Shown one piece after another: positions 11,447 through 22,844 of a stretch of 64,000 nt of DNA (position 1 is its first letter; each line of letters begins with the position of its first letter). The position numbers were made by a program, and so were the translations under genes. The notes beneath the pieces were generated by a model. It saw nothing but the letters and a program-made list of their open reading frames with translations. It was not told the origin of the DNA and did not search any database. Source of the stretch: Uranotaenia lowii (taxonomy: Eukaryota > Arthropoda > Insecta > Diptera > Culicidae); the NCBI RefSeq assembly GCF_029784155.1, contig NC_073693.1:234793947-234857946 (forward strand), in the 5' to 3' direction.

Positions 11447-13443
11447 AATGCACAATGGAAAAAAAGTGTATAAAGCGAGGACATTCAATACCTTCCCTCC
11501 TACAAAAACAAATTTATAAAAAAGTAGTTTCCTTAGTTGAAAATGTCCGAAAAATCGATTGGACGTAGTTTCAGACGCTGCACGAGCTTACGTACGGAGT
11601 TATAGTGCCTTTTTAACTCCTAATTCCTCTAAATTTTGTAACAATTTAGAAGAGAACACTTTTAAAGTTGAAAATTTTGAACAAAAATAGGCCAATTTTG
11701 TGCGATTTTTTCTGAAAAAAAATGCCAGGACGCACTTTGAGCCACCGCACGCTTCGGAAAATGGAGTTATGGTTGTTTTTACCCTCAATTTCCCTACATT
11801 TTCCAATTATTAAAAAAGCATGTTCGGACTAAAACACTTTGAACCAAATGAGACGTATCTTGTGTGATTTTTCCCCAAGAATCCAATGAACCCTATTTGA
11901 TCCACCGCACGGATTGGAAACATGTGTTATGGCTGTTTTACTCACAATTTCCCCAAATAGCTCAGAAAAGCATGTTCGGACTTGAAAATTTTGAATCAAA
12001 TCTTACGTATCTTGTGTGATTGTTTCCGAGCAATCAAAAGAAATTTATTCCACCGCACGCATTGGAAACAGAAGGTATGGCTGTTTAAACCTTAATTTCC
12101 CTACATTTTTAAATAAATTCAGAAAATTGAGGGTAAAACAGCCATAGCTCCCGTTTCCAATCCGTGCGGTGGCTCAAATAGGCTTCGTTAGGTTCCTAGG
12201 AGAAAATACTAAAGATACGTCCCATTTTGTTCAAAATTTTCAAGTCCGAACATGCTTTTTTCCGTAATAATTGAAAAATGTAGGGGAATTGAGGGTAAAA
12301 CATCCATTACTCATTTTTCCGAAGCGTGCGGTAACTCAAACAGCCTTCATTGAATTCCTCATTAAGAATTTGCCGCAGCCCGTGGCGTAGAGGATAGCCT
12401 TCAAGTCTTCTAAGCCAGGGGGTATGAGATCGAATCCCGGTCACGGCATACATAGTACACTTTCGGTGGGTTGGTGGTTGTAGCATTTGTAAGATGCTAG
12501 CCATCATATCCTCGAAAGATGTACGCTTAGAGTTTAAAAAAAAAAGGAATCTCTTCGAGGAAACATCATGTTTCATTGAGATCCTGTATGTGTTTGTGTT
12601 TGTTTAAAAAATAATCACATAAGATACGTCCCGGTTGGTTCAAAATTTTCAATTCCGAACATGCTTTTTCTTAAATAAGGCTGAAATAAATATCATATTC
12701 GAAGGGAGGAAAAAATAAAGTTTCTAGTTTCCAATCCGTGTGGTGATTCAAATAAGCTTCGTTGAATTCCTCAGAAAAATCACACAAGAAATGTCCCATT
12801 TGTTTCAAAATTTTCTAGTCCAAATAGGCTTGATTGGATTCTTCACAAAAAATCACACAAGATAAGTTCCATTTCATTCGAAATGTTTAAGTCCGAACAT
12901 GCTTTTTCTGAACTATTTGAAAAATGTAAGAGAATTGAGAGTTAAACAGCCATAACTGCATTTTTCGAAGCGTGTGGTGGCTCAGACAGCCTCAATTCAA
13001 TTCCTTGAACAAAAACAAACAAGATACGTTCTATTTGGCAAAAAAAATCTAGTTCGAACATGTTTTTTCTAAAATAATTGAAAAATTTAGGGAATTGAGG
13101 GTAAAAACAGCCATAGCTCTATTTTCTGAAGCGTGCGGTGACTTAAAGATCCTCCATTCAATTTTTCCGAAAAAAAAATGCACAAGATTGGTCTATTTAA
13201 GTTCAAAATTTTCCACTTTAAATCATTTTTATTCTTGATTGTTAACACAGTATAGGGGAATTAGGGGTTGTAAATGCACCATAACTCCGTTCGTAAGCTC
13301 GTGCGGCGTTTGAAACTACTTGCTATCGATTTCCCGGTCATTTTTTTTCTAAAGGAAAGTACATTTTCATAGATTTATTTAGTGTAGGAGGATAGATATT
13401 GAATTTCTTCGCGGTTTATACACTTTTCTCCATTGTGCAATGT
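11447..13443. mobile_element. Foldback element: long inverted arms built from ~155-bp subrepeats
   Basis: The outer ends are inverted copies: TGCACAATGGAAAAAAAGTG on the left and TGCACAATGGAGAAAAGTGT as the reverse complement of the right. Homology runs inward through TGCACGAGCTTACG.ACGGAG and onward. Each arm is a series of diverged ~155-bp units carrying CCACCGCACG..TTGGAAA, GCTGTTT.ACCCTCAATTTCC and AGCATGTTCGGACTT. Left units sit near 11580, 11743, 11900 and 12050; inverted right units near 12164, 12323, 12737, 12970, 13131 and 13300. The centre of symmetry is about 12113. A SINE has inserted in the right arm. No transposase ORF, so non-autonomous. Confidence 0.85.
12372..12606 (+). mobile_element. 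tRNA-derived SINE inside the foldback right arm
   Basis: The tRNA-like head has an A box (GTGGCGTAGAGGA, 12382-12394) and a B box (GATCGAATCCC, 12428-12438) at normal spacing, preceded by GCAGCC and closed by GGTCACGGC. A ~160-bp body ends in TGTATGTGTTTGTGTTTG. It interrupts an otherwise continuous foldback unit (..GAATTCCTCA / AATCACATAAGATACG). Acceptor-stem pairing is degraded, so it is not a functional tRNA gene. Confidence 0.75.
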
Positions 13444-13464
13444 ATGTAATGAATCTTTTAAACC

Positions 13465-13530
13465 CAGGGCCAGATTAAGCCATCGGGGGCCCGGGGCAAT
13501 TTTTCTCGGGGGCCCCTATGATTCGATTTT
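13465..13530. repeat. GC-rich repeat fragment (GGGGGCCC-containing)
   Basis: A sharp GC island in AT-rich DNA: GGGCCAGATTAAG, then CGGGGGCCCGGGGC and CTCGGGGGCCCC separated by an AT spacer. The two GGGGGCCC cores are self-complementary. It looks like a dispersed repeat end; family unknown. Confidence 0.4.
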
Positions 13531-15659
13531 TTTCAAAAAATTAAAACATTTTAAACGTGTAATAGAACGGGATATGAGCTCAGTTTACTGTCTTCAAATA
13601 GCCATTTTGTCTGCGTAGAAGATAGTTTCTGGTGCCTACATTCAAATAAAAATTATTAATTAATCAGATGCAAACAATGCGGAAGAGTTTAAACATTTTT
13701 CAACAATGAAAACTCTGATTTGAGCTGCAAAATGCTAAATTCATTTTATATATTTTTTTAATACCCTTATCACCAACTAAAATTAACAGATTAATAAAAA
13801 TATCCGGATAGATACTTAAATGATTTTCATTTCATCATTGATCGTCTGGTTTGTGATTCATCGAGAGATATTAACCTCATGACAATTGGTGAGGATAATG
13901 AAGATTTGAAACAGTGAATACAAAAAAAATAAACAAAATAATTAAATTCAAATTCCATAGAGATACAGTTATAAGAGTTTAAGAATTCTAAACTTAAAAT
14001 CAGGTTAGATTCAGAACCACAATTCAGTGTCTCAAATCTTTAATCATAATTTCAAATAAAGTTTTGAGAAACAAAATATGAATAAAATTTTAAAAAAAGA
14101 TTCAAAGTCACAATCAGAGCCAAAGCAGAAATTGCACCAAATGTGAATTTCAATATTATATCTTTGAAACACAAAAAAAAAATTTTCATGAAATGTTTAT
14201 GAATATGATTCTCATCAGATAAAAAAAATTGTTATCAAATTATTATTCAATAAATTGAATCTCGAAAAAGATAAGATTAAAAACAAAGAAATATTCATGT
14301 TAAGAGAATCACTCAATGATATTTGCAACTTAACTATGAGATCATTTTTATAATAATTTGAGAGTGATCATATGGAAAATGATATGCTGATTTCAGGATT
14401 CGTAGATGATAAAATTTTTGGTTAAATCAGTTGAAAATATCTCACTACGAATTTCAAGTCAAAGACAGAAATTGGGATGGAAATTCAATAAAGAAACTCT
14501 GTGCTGTTGATTGGTCCAATTTAGGCAAATAAAAAAATTTAAAAAAAAAATTTTTTTAAATTTTTTTGGGAAAAGGGTTGAGAGTTTTAAAACCATCGGA
14601 AATTTCAATAATTATGATCGAAAAGTGAAAAGTAATTACTATACCCGGTATTAACCCGGATACTGTTCAATTCAATTCAATTTTTTCATTTTTTGTATGA
14701 AATACGAAAAACACATCAAATATTTACTTGTTGTGTTCAAATATGAACGCGTGGAGAAAAATGGCACTAGTACGTTTTTGCAGTAAACGCTCGTGAAATT
14801 GAGTAAAAATAAAACTTAAAGTTGCAAAAAGTTAGCTAGGAAACGTCGTAGAATGTTGAAATATTGTGCAAAACGTGTGATTCGAATGCTCCAACAAATG
14901 TTCAGAACATCTTATTCATGTTTATTCTCATCTAACTAAAGTTAAGCTTAAAAAACTAACTTTTAAATAACTTTCAAAATAAAACCTTCATAACTCTGGT
15001 CTGAAAAGAGATATAGTTTTAATGAATTCAACAAAGTTTCATATTTTCACGTATTCTTGATTAACTTTTTATACTTTCAAGTTATGAAACATGTTTGAAG
15101 AAGCAAATGTTCTCAAGACACTGAAGAGGATAAGATGGAAGACCAACTGTACATTGCCCCTACAGCAAATTTCAATCAAACATTAACGGTTTGAAGCTTT
15201 TTTCCTCCAATTTATGAGTGTTGATAAAATAAATATAAATATAGTGCAAGAAATCTCTAAAAGCACACACCGCTTTTTGAGGGTTTTCTTCATCTGGAAT
15301 TAAATATCGTCGAAAATCATCTATCAAAACTACACTTATTTTACCAAAACACAAATCAAATCTATTGTCAGTAGCTGAGTAAAAGAAAAAAGAAACACAG
15401 TTTTTGGGTGGATATTCCTACAAGTGAACTTATTGAGTTGAAACCTTAAAAATCGTTTATGATTATGTAGTCAGTTTTTAATTTGAATTTATTTATATGC
15501 ATTTGTATTTATTTATTCTTGTAACTGAAGACACAATCTTTTTTATGTTGTATAACACAAAAGTTTATTTAGATTTTAATTTCAACTGCATAAAGTTTCT
15601 GATGACTTTCATATCGACTCTTACCATTCATATCCGATTGTTACTTTATTTATGCAAAT
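13531..15659. other. AT-rich stretch, no gene seen
   Basis: About 2.1 kb of AT-rich sequence with many A and T runs. Short ORFs (for example 15172-15354 minus) lack any recognisable motif. No supported feature. Confidence 0.5.
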
Positions 15660-16335
15660 CTTTCTAGAGCAGCTATCATGTATTCTGATCTCGTTTTTAA
15701 GGATTTTAATTGGGTAGGAACATTATTCTAGTTTGAGATGCCTCTAACGAGAAACGAATTGTTGAAATAAACTGAAAAATGCGATGGGATAACTAAATTA
15801 ATATTACTAGAATTTCTCACAGGAACAAATTAATTTTTAATATAATATGGGCCTCCGCTATAAATAGAGTATTCTTTGGATTACAACGCAAGATCTAGAT
15901 TTATTAAAAATATCGAAGGGACATCCGATCAGCGTTTTTTTAAATGAGAAACACTAAATCTAGACAAGTTGTAAACGTAACGAACGCATGAATGTAATGC
16001 TACACGAAGTCTGTTCGTAGTCCTAACAGAGCAGTTTGAATAAGTAATAGCTCCATAGATGAACAAAGGATATTTATAGCTATTGAATACTTTTAACTTG
16101 GTGGCAACGTCAAGGTGTCATGTGGTAATATTTAACCTTTTCAAAGAACCATAGTTTTTGCCACGTTTTTGTCACATTGTCTATAAACCTCCATGTTCCA
16201 CGACACTTCACGGTCAAAAATAATACCAAAGTTTAAGCATGGTTTGTAAAAGCCTGAGATTAGTGTTGGAGATCCAGTACTCCTATTTGATCTGCTAAAT
16301 AATAATGCTTTAGTTTTTGCTGGGTTAAAAGGCAA
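15660..16335 (-). pseudogene. Decayed non-LTR reverse transcriptase C-terminus
   Basis: The minus strand starts with FNPAKTKALLFSRSNRS, a typical post-FADD RT stretch, then LNFGIIFDREVSWNMEV (the thumb LG..FD..L.W pattern). In a shifted frame it continues HLDVATKLKVFNSYKYPLF, YGAITYSNCSVRTTNRLRVA and CVRYVYNLSRFSVS, then dissolves into stops (about 15910 onwards) and HFSVYFNNSF-like residues near 15740. The FADD box itself is not present. It is the 3' part of an old insertion, and the wording of the motifs separates it from the Jockey copies here. Confidence 0.75.
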
Positions 16336-16766
16336 GAGATTTCTACGCGACTATTAAGGAACGCCTGATTTGATAGGAGTCAAACGCGTGATAGGTGTCA
16401 AAAACTTCCTGGGAACGTCCTCCTTTAGATATCAATTTTTCAACAAATTTAAGAGACACTCTATTGAAGTCTATGAGAAGAAGTGTGGCCTGTCTTTAAT
16501 TTTTTCAAGGGTTAAGGAAATGTCACCATGGACTTTCATTAAGGTAATTTCGGTACTATGTTAAGCTCTTAAACCGGATTGGTTATTACTTAGCAAGTTA
16601 TGTTGATTGATAAAATCCGAAATTTGATTTTTTACAAATTTTTCAAACTTTTTTGAAACAAAACTAAGTAAACTCATTGGTCATAAATTAGTAACACTAT
16701 GATTATTGTATGTTTCTTGAAGTTGGTATAACCTAAACTTAAAAAAATTAGATGAACTGATAATAG
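16336..16766. other. No gene seen
   Basis: AT-rich sequence between an RT remnant and a MITE. The plus ORF at 16370-16564 has no recognised motif. 16370-16410 repeats GATAGGAGTCAAACGCGTGA / GATAGGTGTCAAAAAC in tandem. Confidence 0.4.
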
Positions 16767-16768
16767 TA

Positions 16769-17682
16769 GGGGAGAGTGGGGTATCGTGGGCCATGGGGAA
16801 ACGTGTGCCACTTTTAATATCTCAGATGTGTGTTGAGATAAAAATCTCAAACCAACTGTCATCGTCGTCGCTTTGCGTGATCATGTATTCTTATATGTTG
16901 TTGACTGAAATACGCATCATATGCTTCTTTTATTTATCAAGCTAAAAAAAAGTTAGAAAAATTTACTTACATAATTTAAAAAACACCCGCTAATTTCATC
17001 GATGAGGAACCTAAAGTGCATATCAAAAATATGCTCATACGCTTATGATCTTAGTTTTGTCATGATCTTTCACGTAAAAAAGGAATTTTTGATGAAACAT
17101 CAATAAGTCACATAAACGCAACCAATTTGCAAATCATAGCTTGTGGGGAATCGTGGGCCACACATGTTAAATCACCTATATTTGTATGTTTTTATACACA
17201 TTCAGAACTTAAAATACGTTTTACCTATCTGCAAAGTTTTCTTATGCCAAATGAAGAGGTATGAAAAATATTTTGTCCATCCTATATAAAAATTTTTGCC
17301 AAAACGTTCGCGAGCCAGGTTTGGAATGCGATCATACACAGATCTCTTTTTTATTACATCATCTGAAATTACTTTTAAATAACGAAATGAATTAGGAAAT
17401 CTCAGTTTTGGGTCAACTCATAAACTTTGCATGTTATTTGGTCAATTTGAATTTGGTGGCCCACGATTCTCCACCATTTTTCAAAATCCAAAAAATATTG
17501 CTTTTTTTCAAACAGTCAGAATTTGGGGAAAATAACTTATTAAAAAATTTAAAAAAATACCTTATGATACCTTGAAAATGTAGAAAACCATACTTATTTT
17601 TATACCATATTTTCATTTTATCTTTCATAATAAAAAAGTTATGGAACAACTAAAAAAAGTGGCCCATGATTTCCCACTCTCA
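16769..17682. mobile_element. MITE with GGGGAGAGTGGGGTA / TGGGCCA termini
   Basis: The left end GGGGAGAGTGGGGTATCGTG (then GGCCA) is mirrored by the right end TGGCCCATGATTTCCCACTC, flanked by TA at 16767 and by TA after TCTCA on the right. Internal copies of GGGGAATCGTGGGCCAC (about 17142) and GTGGCCCACGATTCTCCACC (about 17456) show extra inverted subterminal repeats. A TA target suggests Tc1/mariner/pogo ancestry. The phrase GGGTCAACTCATAAACTTTG (17411) recurs at 42534 in a related copy. Confidence 0.75.
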
Positions 17683-17974
17683 TATATAAAAAAACCCGAT
17701 TTAATACACTTTACAGTGGATTGGAGCCTTTCTAACAGAGTGTAAGTTATATTTGGAAATATATAAAATAATATAGAATACACATGATAGATTCCTTCCC
17801 TCTGCATCATATAAGTATGATTTCAGATATTCAAACACGAAAAATTCCGATCTCAATATAAAAAAATGATGCATAGTACGTTTTTTGGGGAACAGCGAAC
17901 TGGTATGTAAGGAGTTCATTTTATGTATGGAAAGAATGGTATTTAAACAGTTGAATTTCCTAGACTTATAACAC

Positions 17975-18060
17975 GCTGAAATGGTGCTGTGGTAGCAACC
18001 AGATCTTTCACGATGCTGGTCACGGTTCGAATCTTACTGTTTTTTAACGCTTTTTTTACT
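17975..18060 (+). repeat. tRNA-like SINE head fragment
   Basis: GGTGCTGTGGTAGCAACCAG, then a CTGGTCACGGTTCGAATCTT stretch containing a B-box match (GGTTCGAATCT, 18024-18034). The stems of a true tRNA do not pair, so a degraded tRNA-derived SINE is the likeliest reading. Confidence 0.4.
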
Positions 18061-18309
18061 GAATAAGTAAAACCAACTACAATATTGATGGATAGCCGTG
18101 ACACGTTGCCTAGCATGATACCTTTTTTAGAGCTCAACCATGCATAAAAGAAAAAATTCTCACAAAAGGAGGGGAAAGTAAAATGACTATTAAATGATTA
18201 ATCTCATTCTGGAAACTAAATCTGAAATCTTATTCTGATTCTAAAGTTTGAATTTTGAGTTACAACACTTAGTCTAATATTTGAATATAATTTCCAATTT
18301 CAAATTCCA

Positions 18310-20540
18310 GGTTGATCTTTAATCCGAATTCTTAATCAGAATTCTAAATCTGAATTCTCAATCTGAATTCTGAATCTGAACTCAGAATTTGAATTATGAA
18401 TCTGAACTCAGAATTTGAATTATGAATCTGAATTCTGAATTCAAATTCAGAATTAAGATTTTAGAATTAAGAATTTAGAATTCAAATTCAGAATTCAGAA
18501 TTCAGAATTCTGAATTCTGGATTCTGAATTCTGAATTCAAAATTCAAAATTCTGAGTTTTGAATTTTGAATTTTGAATTCCTAATTTGAATTCTGAATCT
18601 GAATTCTAAATCTGTATTCTGTATCTGAATTCTGTATCTGAATCTGGAATCTGGATTCTAAATCTGAACCTGAATTCTAATTCTGGGTTCTGAATCTGAT
18701 AAAGATGGATAGAAAAATGAAGAGAAAAGAGCAAAAGAACATTTTTGCAAGGAAAACTTATAAACGCACACCATCCTTTACCCCGCAACATCAATCATTA
18801 TAAATTTTCAATTCCGATATTCTTTCTCCAAGAATCTAAATTTTCACCAATATGCTGAAAATAAATTTACAAAAATCTGAATTCTGAATCTGAATTCTAA
18901 ATCTTAATTCTGATTGTGAATTCTGAATTTGAATTCTGAATCTGAATTCTGAATCTGAATTTAAATTCTGAATCTGAATTCCGAATCTGAATTCTGAATC
19001 TGAATTCTGAATCTGAATTCTGAATCTGAATTCTGAATCTGAATTCTGAATATGAATTCTGAATCTGAATTCTGAATCTGAATTCTGAATATGAATTCTG
19101 AATCTGAATTCTTAATCTGAATCTGAATTCTGAATCTGAATTCTGAATCTGAATTCTGAATCTGAATTCTGAATCTGAATTCTGAATCTCAATTCTGAAT
19201 CTGAATTCTGAATCTGAATTCTGAATCTGAATTCTGAATCTGAATTCTGAATCTGAATCTGAATTCTGAATCTGAATTCTGAATCTGAATTCTGAATCTC
19301 AATTCTGAATCTGAATTCTGAATCTGAATTCTGAATCTGAATTCTGAATCTGAATTCTGAATCTGAATTCTGAATCTGAATTCTGAATCTGAATTCTAAA
19401 TCTGAATTCTGAATCTGAATTCTGAATCTGAATTCTGAATCTGAATTCTGAATCTGAATTCTGAATCTGAATTCTGAATCTGAATTCTGAATCTGAATTC
19501 TGAATCCGAATTCTGAATCTGAATTCTGAATCACGCGTTTGTTAAAATTGAAATTCCTTTCATCCAAAATTTTTTTTTATGATTTCGGATTTTACAACTT
19601 TTAGTAGTATGGTTTTACCCCTAAAAGTATGCAGCACCCTTTATTTCAGAAAAATTATGAAAAAAAGTTTTCACAATACAAAATCGTGTTTTCATGCGTA
19701 ATGATCTTTAAGTCATCGCAAATTTATCAAAAACTGTGAAAATTAGTATTCTGGGAGAAACAATTTCAGAATTGAAAATTGATAAAGATGGGTAGAAAAG
19801 TGAGGAAAAAATTTACGTATGATGAAAAAAGTGAAAGAACATTTTGGCAAGGAAAACTTATTAACGTACACCATACTTTACTTCGCAACATCTTCATCAA
19901 TTTTAAATTCTGATATTCTTTCTCCATGAATCTAAATTTTTCACCAATACCGAAAATACATTTACAAAAATTGAATTCTGAATCAAAATCCTGAATCTGA
20001 AATCTAAATCTGAATTCTGAATCTACATTATTTTGAATCTGAATTCTGAATCTAAATTTTGAATCTGAATCTGAACTCTGAATTTGAATTCTGAATCTAA
20101 ATTCGGAATTTGAATTCTGAATCTAAATTCTGAATCTGAATTCTGAATCTGAACTCTGAATCTGAATTCTGAATCTCAATCTGAATTCTGAATCTGAATT
20201 CTGAATCTAAATTCTGAATCTGAATTCTGAATCTGAATTCTGAATCTGAATTCTGAATCTGAATTCTGAATCTGAATTCTGAATTCTGAATCTGAATTCT
20301 GAATCTGAATTCTGAATCTGAATTCTGAATCTGAATTCTGAATCTGAATTCTGAATTCTGAATCTGAATTCTGAATCTGAATTCTGAATCTGAATTCTGA
20401 ATCTGAATATGAGTTCTGAATCTGAATTTTGAATCTGAATTTTGAATTCTGAATTCTGAATCCTGAATTCTGATTCCTAAACCTGTATTCTGAATTTGAA
20501 AACTGAATCTGAATTCTGCATCTGAAATTGAATCTAAATT
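18310..20540. repeat. 13-bp satellite arrays (GAATCTGAATTCT) with higher-order spacer
   Basis: Three blocks (about 18310-18697, 18875-19535 and 19970-20540) of a 13-bp unit, GAATCTGAATTCT, each containing an EcoRI-type GAATTC; the central block is the most regular. Blocks are separated by a ~190-bp spacer present twice (about 18698-18886 and 19781-19979: GATAAAGATGG.TAGAAAA, GCAAGGAAAACTTAT, CTTTCTCCA.GAATCTAAA), about 1.09 kb apart, so the arrays form a higher-order repeat. The second spacer is preceded by extra unique DNA (19540-19780). Because 13 is not a multiple of 3, long minus-strand ORFs with a 13-residue period arise by themselves. Confidence 0.95.
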
Positions 20541-20678
20541 ATGTATGAGTATGTAGAAATGAAAAAAAAACATAAATTCATTCTTCAACACGGGTAAAAA
20601 AACGAGGGTCATAAAATCGTCATATAAATTCCCCCCCAACGCAGTTTTCTGTACGGCTCTGCGTTTTGTTGACACCCG

Positions 20679-20734
20679 GCATGGCTATAGACACTATAAT
20701 TTCATATATGAAATTATAGTGTCTATAGGCATGG
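20679..20734. repeat. Perfect 44-bp palindrome between 6-bp direct repeats
   Basis: 20685-20728 is a perfect palindrome: CTATAGACACTATAATTTCA, then TA, and its exact reverse complement. It is bounded exactly by GCATGG at 20679-20684 and GCATGG at 20729-20734, which looks like a target-site duplication around a minimal hairpin insertion. A transcript would fold into a 22-bp stem with no loop. Confidence 0.9.
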
Positions 20735-20899
20735 TGGACTCTGAAGGAAACGCCCATCCGCCATTTGCTGCATTGAAAAGCAAGAAGTGTAAGATATAAA
20801 CACTGTTGCCGTATTTGCCCCAGCAGACTGAGAAACTGCCCAGACCACGGTGCGTCTTAGTAATGCCTTTTACCTATTTGAGTTTGAGCCACTCTTTGA

Positions 20900-20990
20900 C
20901 AAGCGTGCCGATAGTTTATTGGATAGCGTTTACGACTTGGGATCTGAAGGTTTTTGGTTCGATTCCCGAGTCGATAAATTTTAATTTTTT
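20900..20990 (+). repeat. tRNA-like SINE fragment
   Basis: A tRNA-like run, TTATTGGATAGCGTTTACGAC, TTGGGATCTGAAGG, with a perfect B box GGTTCGATTCC (20956-20966), followed by an AT-rich tail. The A box is poor and the acceptor stem does not pair. Probably a degraded tRNA-derived SINE. Confidence 0.5.
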
Positions 20991-20999
20991 ATTTTGATT

Positions 21000-21319
21000 A
21001 TCTCCAATTTATAAATGATTGCTGGTGCTGCTGCTTCGAGGCGCCACTAGCAACTTTTTTTTATGCCATAATAAGTATGATATGTATTTGGTAAAGAAAA
21101 CGGTTTCAACTATTTTGTTTTTTTCCCGTTTTTGAAAGGGTTGTGTAGAAAAAAAAATGCATTCTTTTGAGACTAAAATCATTTTAATTGTGCAGCCCAG
21201 TTTCACAAAAACGTTCTTGACATTTTTAAAATGGCACATACAAATCTACGGACATCAACAGAACTCGTCGAGCTGAGTCGATAGGTACCTATAAAGGTAT
21301 GTCTAAGACCCATAATTAA
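21000..21319. other. Unassigned repeat-like sequence
   Basis: No gene. AACTCGTCGAGCTGAGTCGA and GGTACCTATAAAGG at 21262-21300 resemble phrases common in dispersed mosquito repeats, from memory and without a database check. Confidence 0.2.
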
Positions 21320-21870
21320 TGATCTCTCAAATCGACCGATAACCAAACCTTTCTGTTAGAAAGGCAAAAACGTATAATTTGAGAGTGTATAATGAAGAAG
21401 ATTTTTAACAAGTTTGATTGGAATTTTATCGAGTCCAGAAGCATTGAATTGAATTGAAGCAACTGCATTAACAATTTCATATTCATGATCAGGTCTGAAA
21501 TGAAAATCATGTATGGAGTATAAAAATTTCTTGTTCATTATCAGATGTAAAACTGGAACAAATATAGTGATTTACATATGAAGCAGGAAATTCTGTGAAA
21601 CGTGAGGACTTCTGTGTATTGCCTAGTACAAAACTTTCAAATTATCCCAAAATTTTTTAACAGGTAATTTCATATTTAAATTTGCTCTATCATGCCTTAT
21701 TTTAGCATAAGCCATCAATGTATTAACCTTATTGCGCAATCTTTTGAATGCTGCTCTATCATCAATCGATTTCGATCGTTTCCAGGTTTTGAAACTAAAC
21801 TAAGTCTCTGTTAATAAAATCTATTTCAATGTCACGATTGAACCATGTTTGTGAACGATGCTTTTTAAAA
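21320..21870 (-). pseudogene. Decayed non-LTR ORF2 fragment (linker to RT start)
   Basis: The minus strand first reads TWFNRDIEIDF, then in a second frame WKRSKSIDDRAAFKRLRNKV, NTLMAYAKIRHDRANLN and PVKKFWDNLKVL, the linker between endonuclease and RT. A third frame gives FHFRPDHEYEIVNAVASIQF then NASGLDKIPIKLVKNLL, the start of the RT domain (the ASGLD.IP..LVK motif). Frameshifts divide the pieces and nothing after RT motif 1 remains. The wording fits the same broad group as the fragment at 15660-16335, but they need not be one insertion. Confidence 0.75.
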
Positions 21871-21983
21871 CTTAGTGAGAAATAGGTGTCAAGCAAAGAC
21901 AGTAAAACGAATTCAATATTTCCACAAGCATATCAGGATTATCTTTACTGAGGAAGAAATTCCAGTTCATTTCGTTGAGAGTA

Positions 21984-22842
21984 CCGTAATCCGGGGTAAG
22001 ATTGATCACTTTTTTTTCAATATATTTCGATTATTTTTTCTGTTAAGTGGAGTTTGGCATGTTATATATTTTTAAAACTAGAACTGGACTCCTATTAACG
22101 TAAAACTTGGATACAGAAATTTATTAGACTACTTGAAATTTGATTTAAAAATCTTTTCCGCCTCTGTTCAGAATTTAATGCTTTGGGGTGACATTGATCA
22201 GTCTCTATTCTGCCGGTTTGAACGAGCTTTCTTGGTCATAATGGATACAAAACACCTTCATAATATACACATATGCCAGTTTATCAGTTTAACCTTGATA
22301 TTTAACGTTTTATTTTAAAAAAATTTATAATCGAAAAAAGAACTGTGGTGCTGCCTACATTTAGAGGCAAAAATTATAATAATTGATAAAAAGTTTGAGC
22401 TTCAAAATACAAATTAAATTTTACCTTAACACATTCCTTTAGGCCCTCACAAAATTTCCATTTTCATTTTTTCATACAAGTTATCGATTTTATATGATTC
22501 CTATCTATTTGTCCAATACGGGCTTACTCTCGGAAAATGTCCTTATTTTTTAAATTTCATAAATTTATGATTAAATGACTATAAAAAAGCATTATAACTG
22601 TTCATATACAAAGTAAAAAAGTTGTTCTTTCACATTGAATAACCCGTTTGCTACTGAATGCTTTTCTTATCATCAGGAGAGACAAACCAAATTTTGCCTA
22701 TCTAATACTCAATTAATAGGCTTTCAAACGTAGAAAACAATTTTCAAAAATTCAAACTAAAGACTGAGTTATTGATGATTGTGTGGAAAAGTTTATTTTT
22801 GGTCAAATTTACCCCAATGATCAAATTCACCCCGTTTTACGG
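21984..22842. mobile_element. MITE, CCGTAA..CGGGGT family, copy 1
   Basis: The left end CCGTAATCCGGGGTAAGATT (then GATCA) and the reverse complement of the right end, CCGTAAAACGGGGTGAATTT (then GATCA), form imperfect TIRs flanked by TA on both sides (21982, 22843). Length 859 bp, no coding capacity. It is related along its length to 51737-52472, which lies in the opposite orientation, and to the decayed 41606-42335. The TA target and simple TIR suggest a Tc1/mariner/pogo-derived non-autonomous family. Confidence 0.85.
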
Positions 22843-22844
22843 TA

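Noticed and set aside
19112..19567. 151-codon minus-strand ORF with IQNSDSEFRFR repeats
   Set aside because: Produced by the 13-bp satellite, whose unit length makes any phase lacking stops open with a 13-residue period; no start context or non-repeat domain.
20097..20675. 192-codon minus-strand ORF
   Set aside because: Mostly the same 13-bp satellite; the leading part is AT-rich and motif-free.
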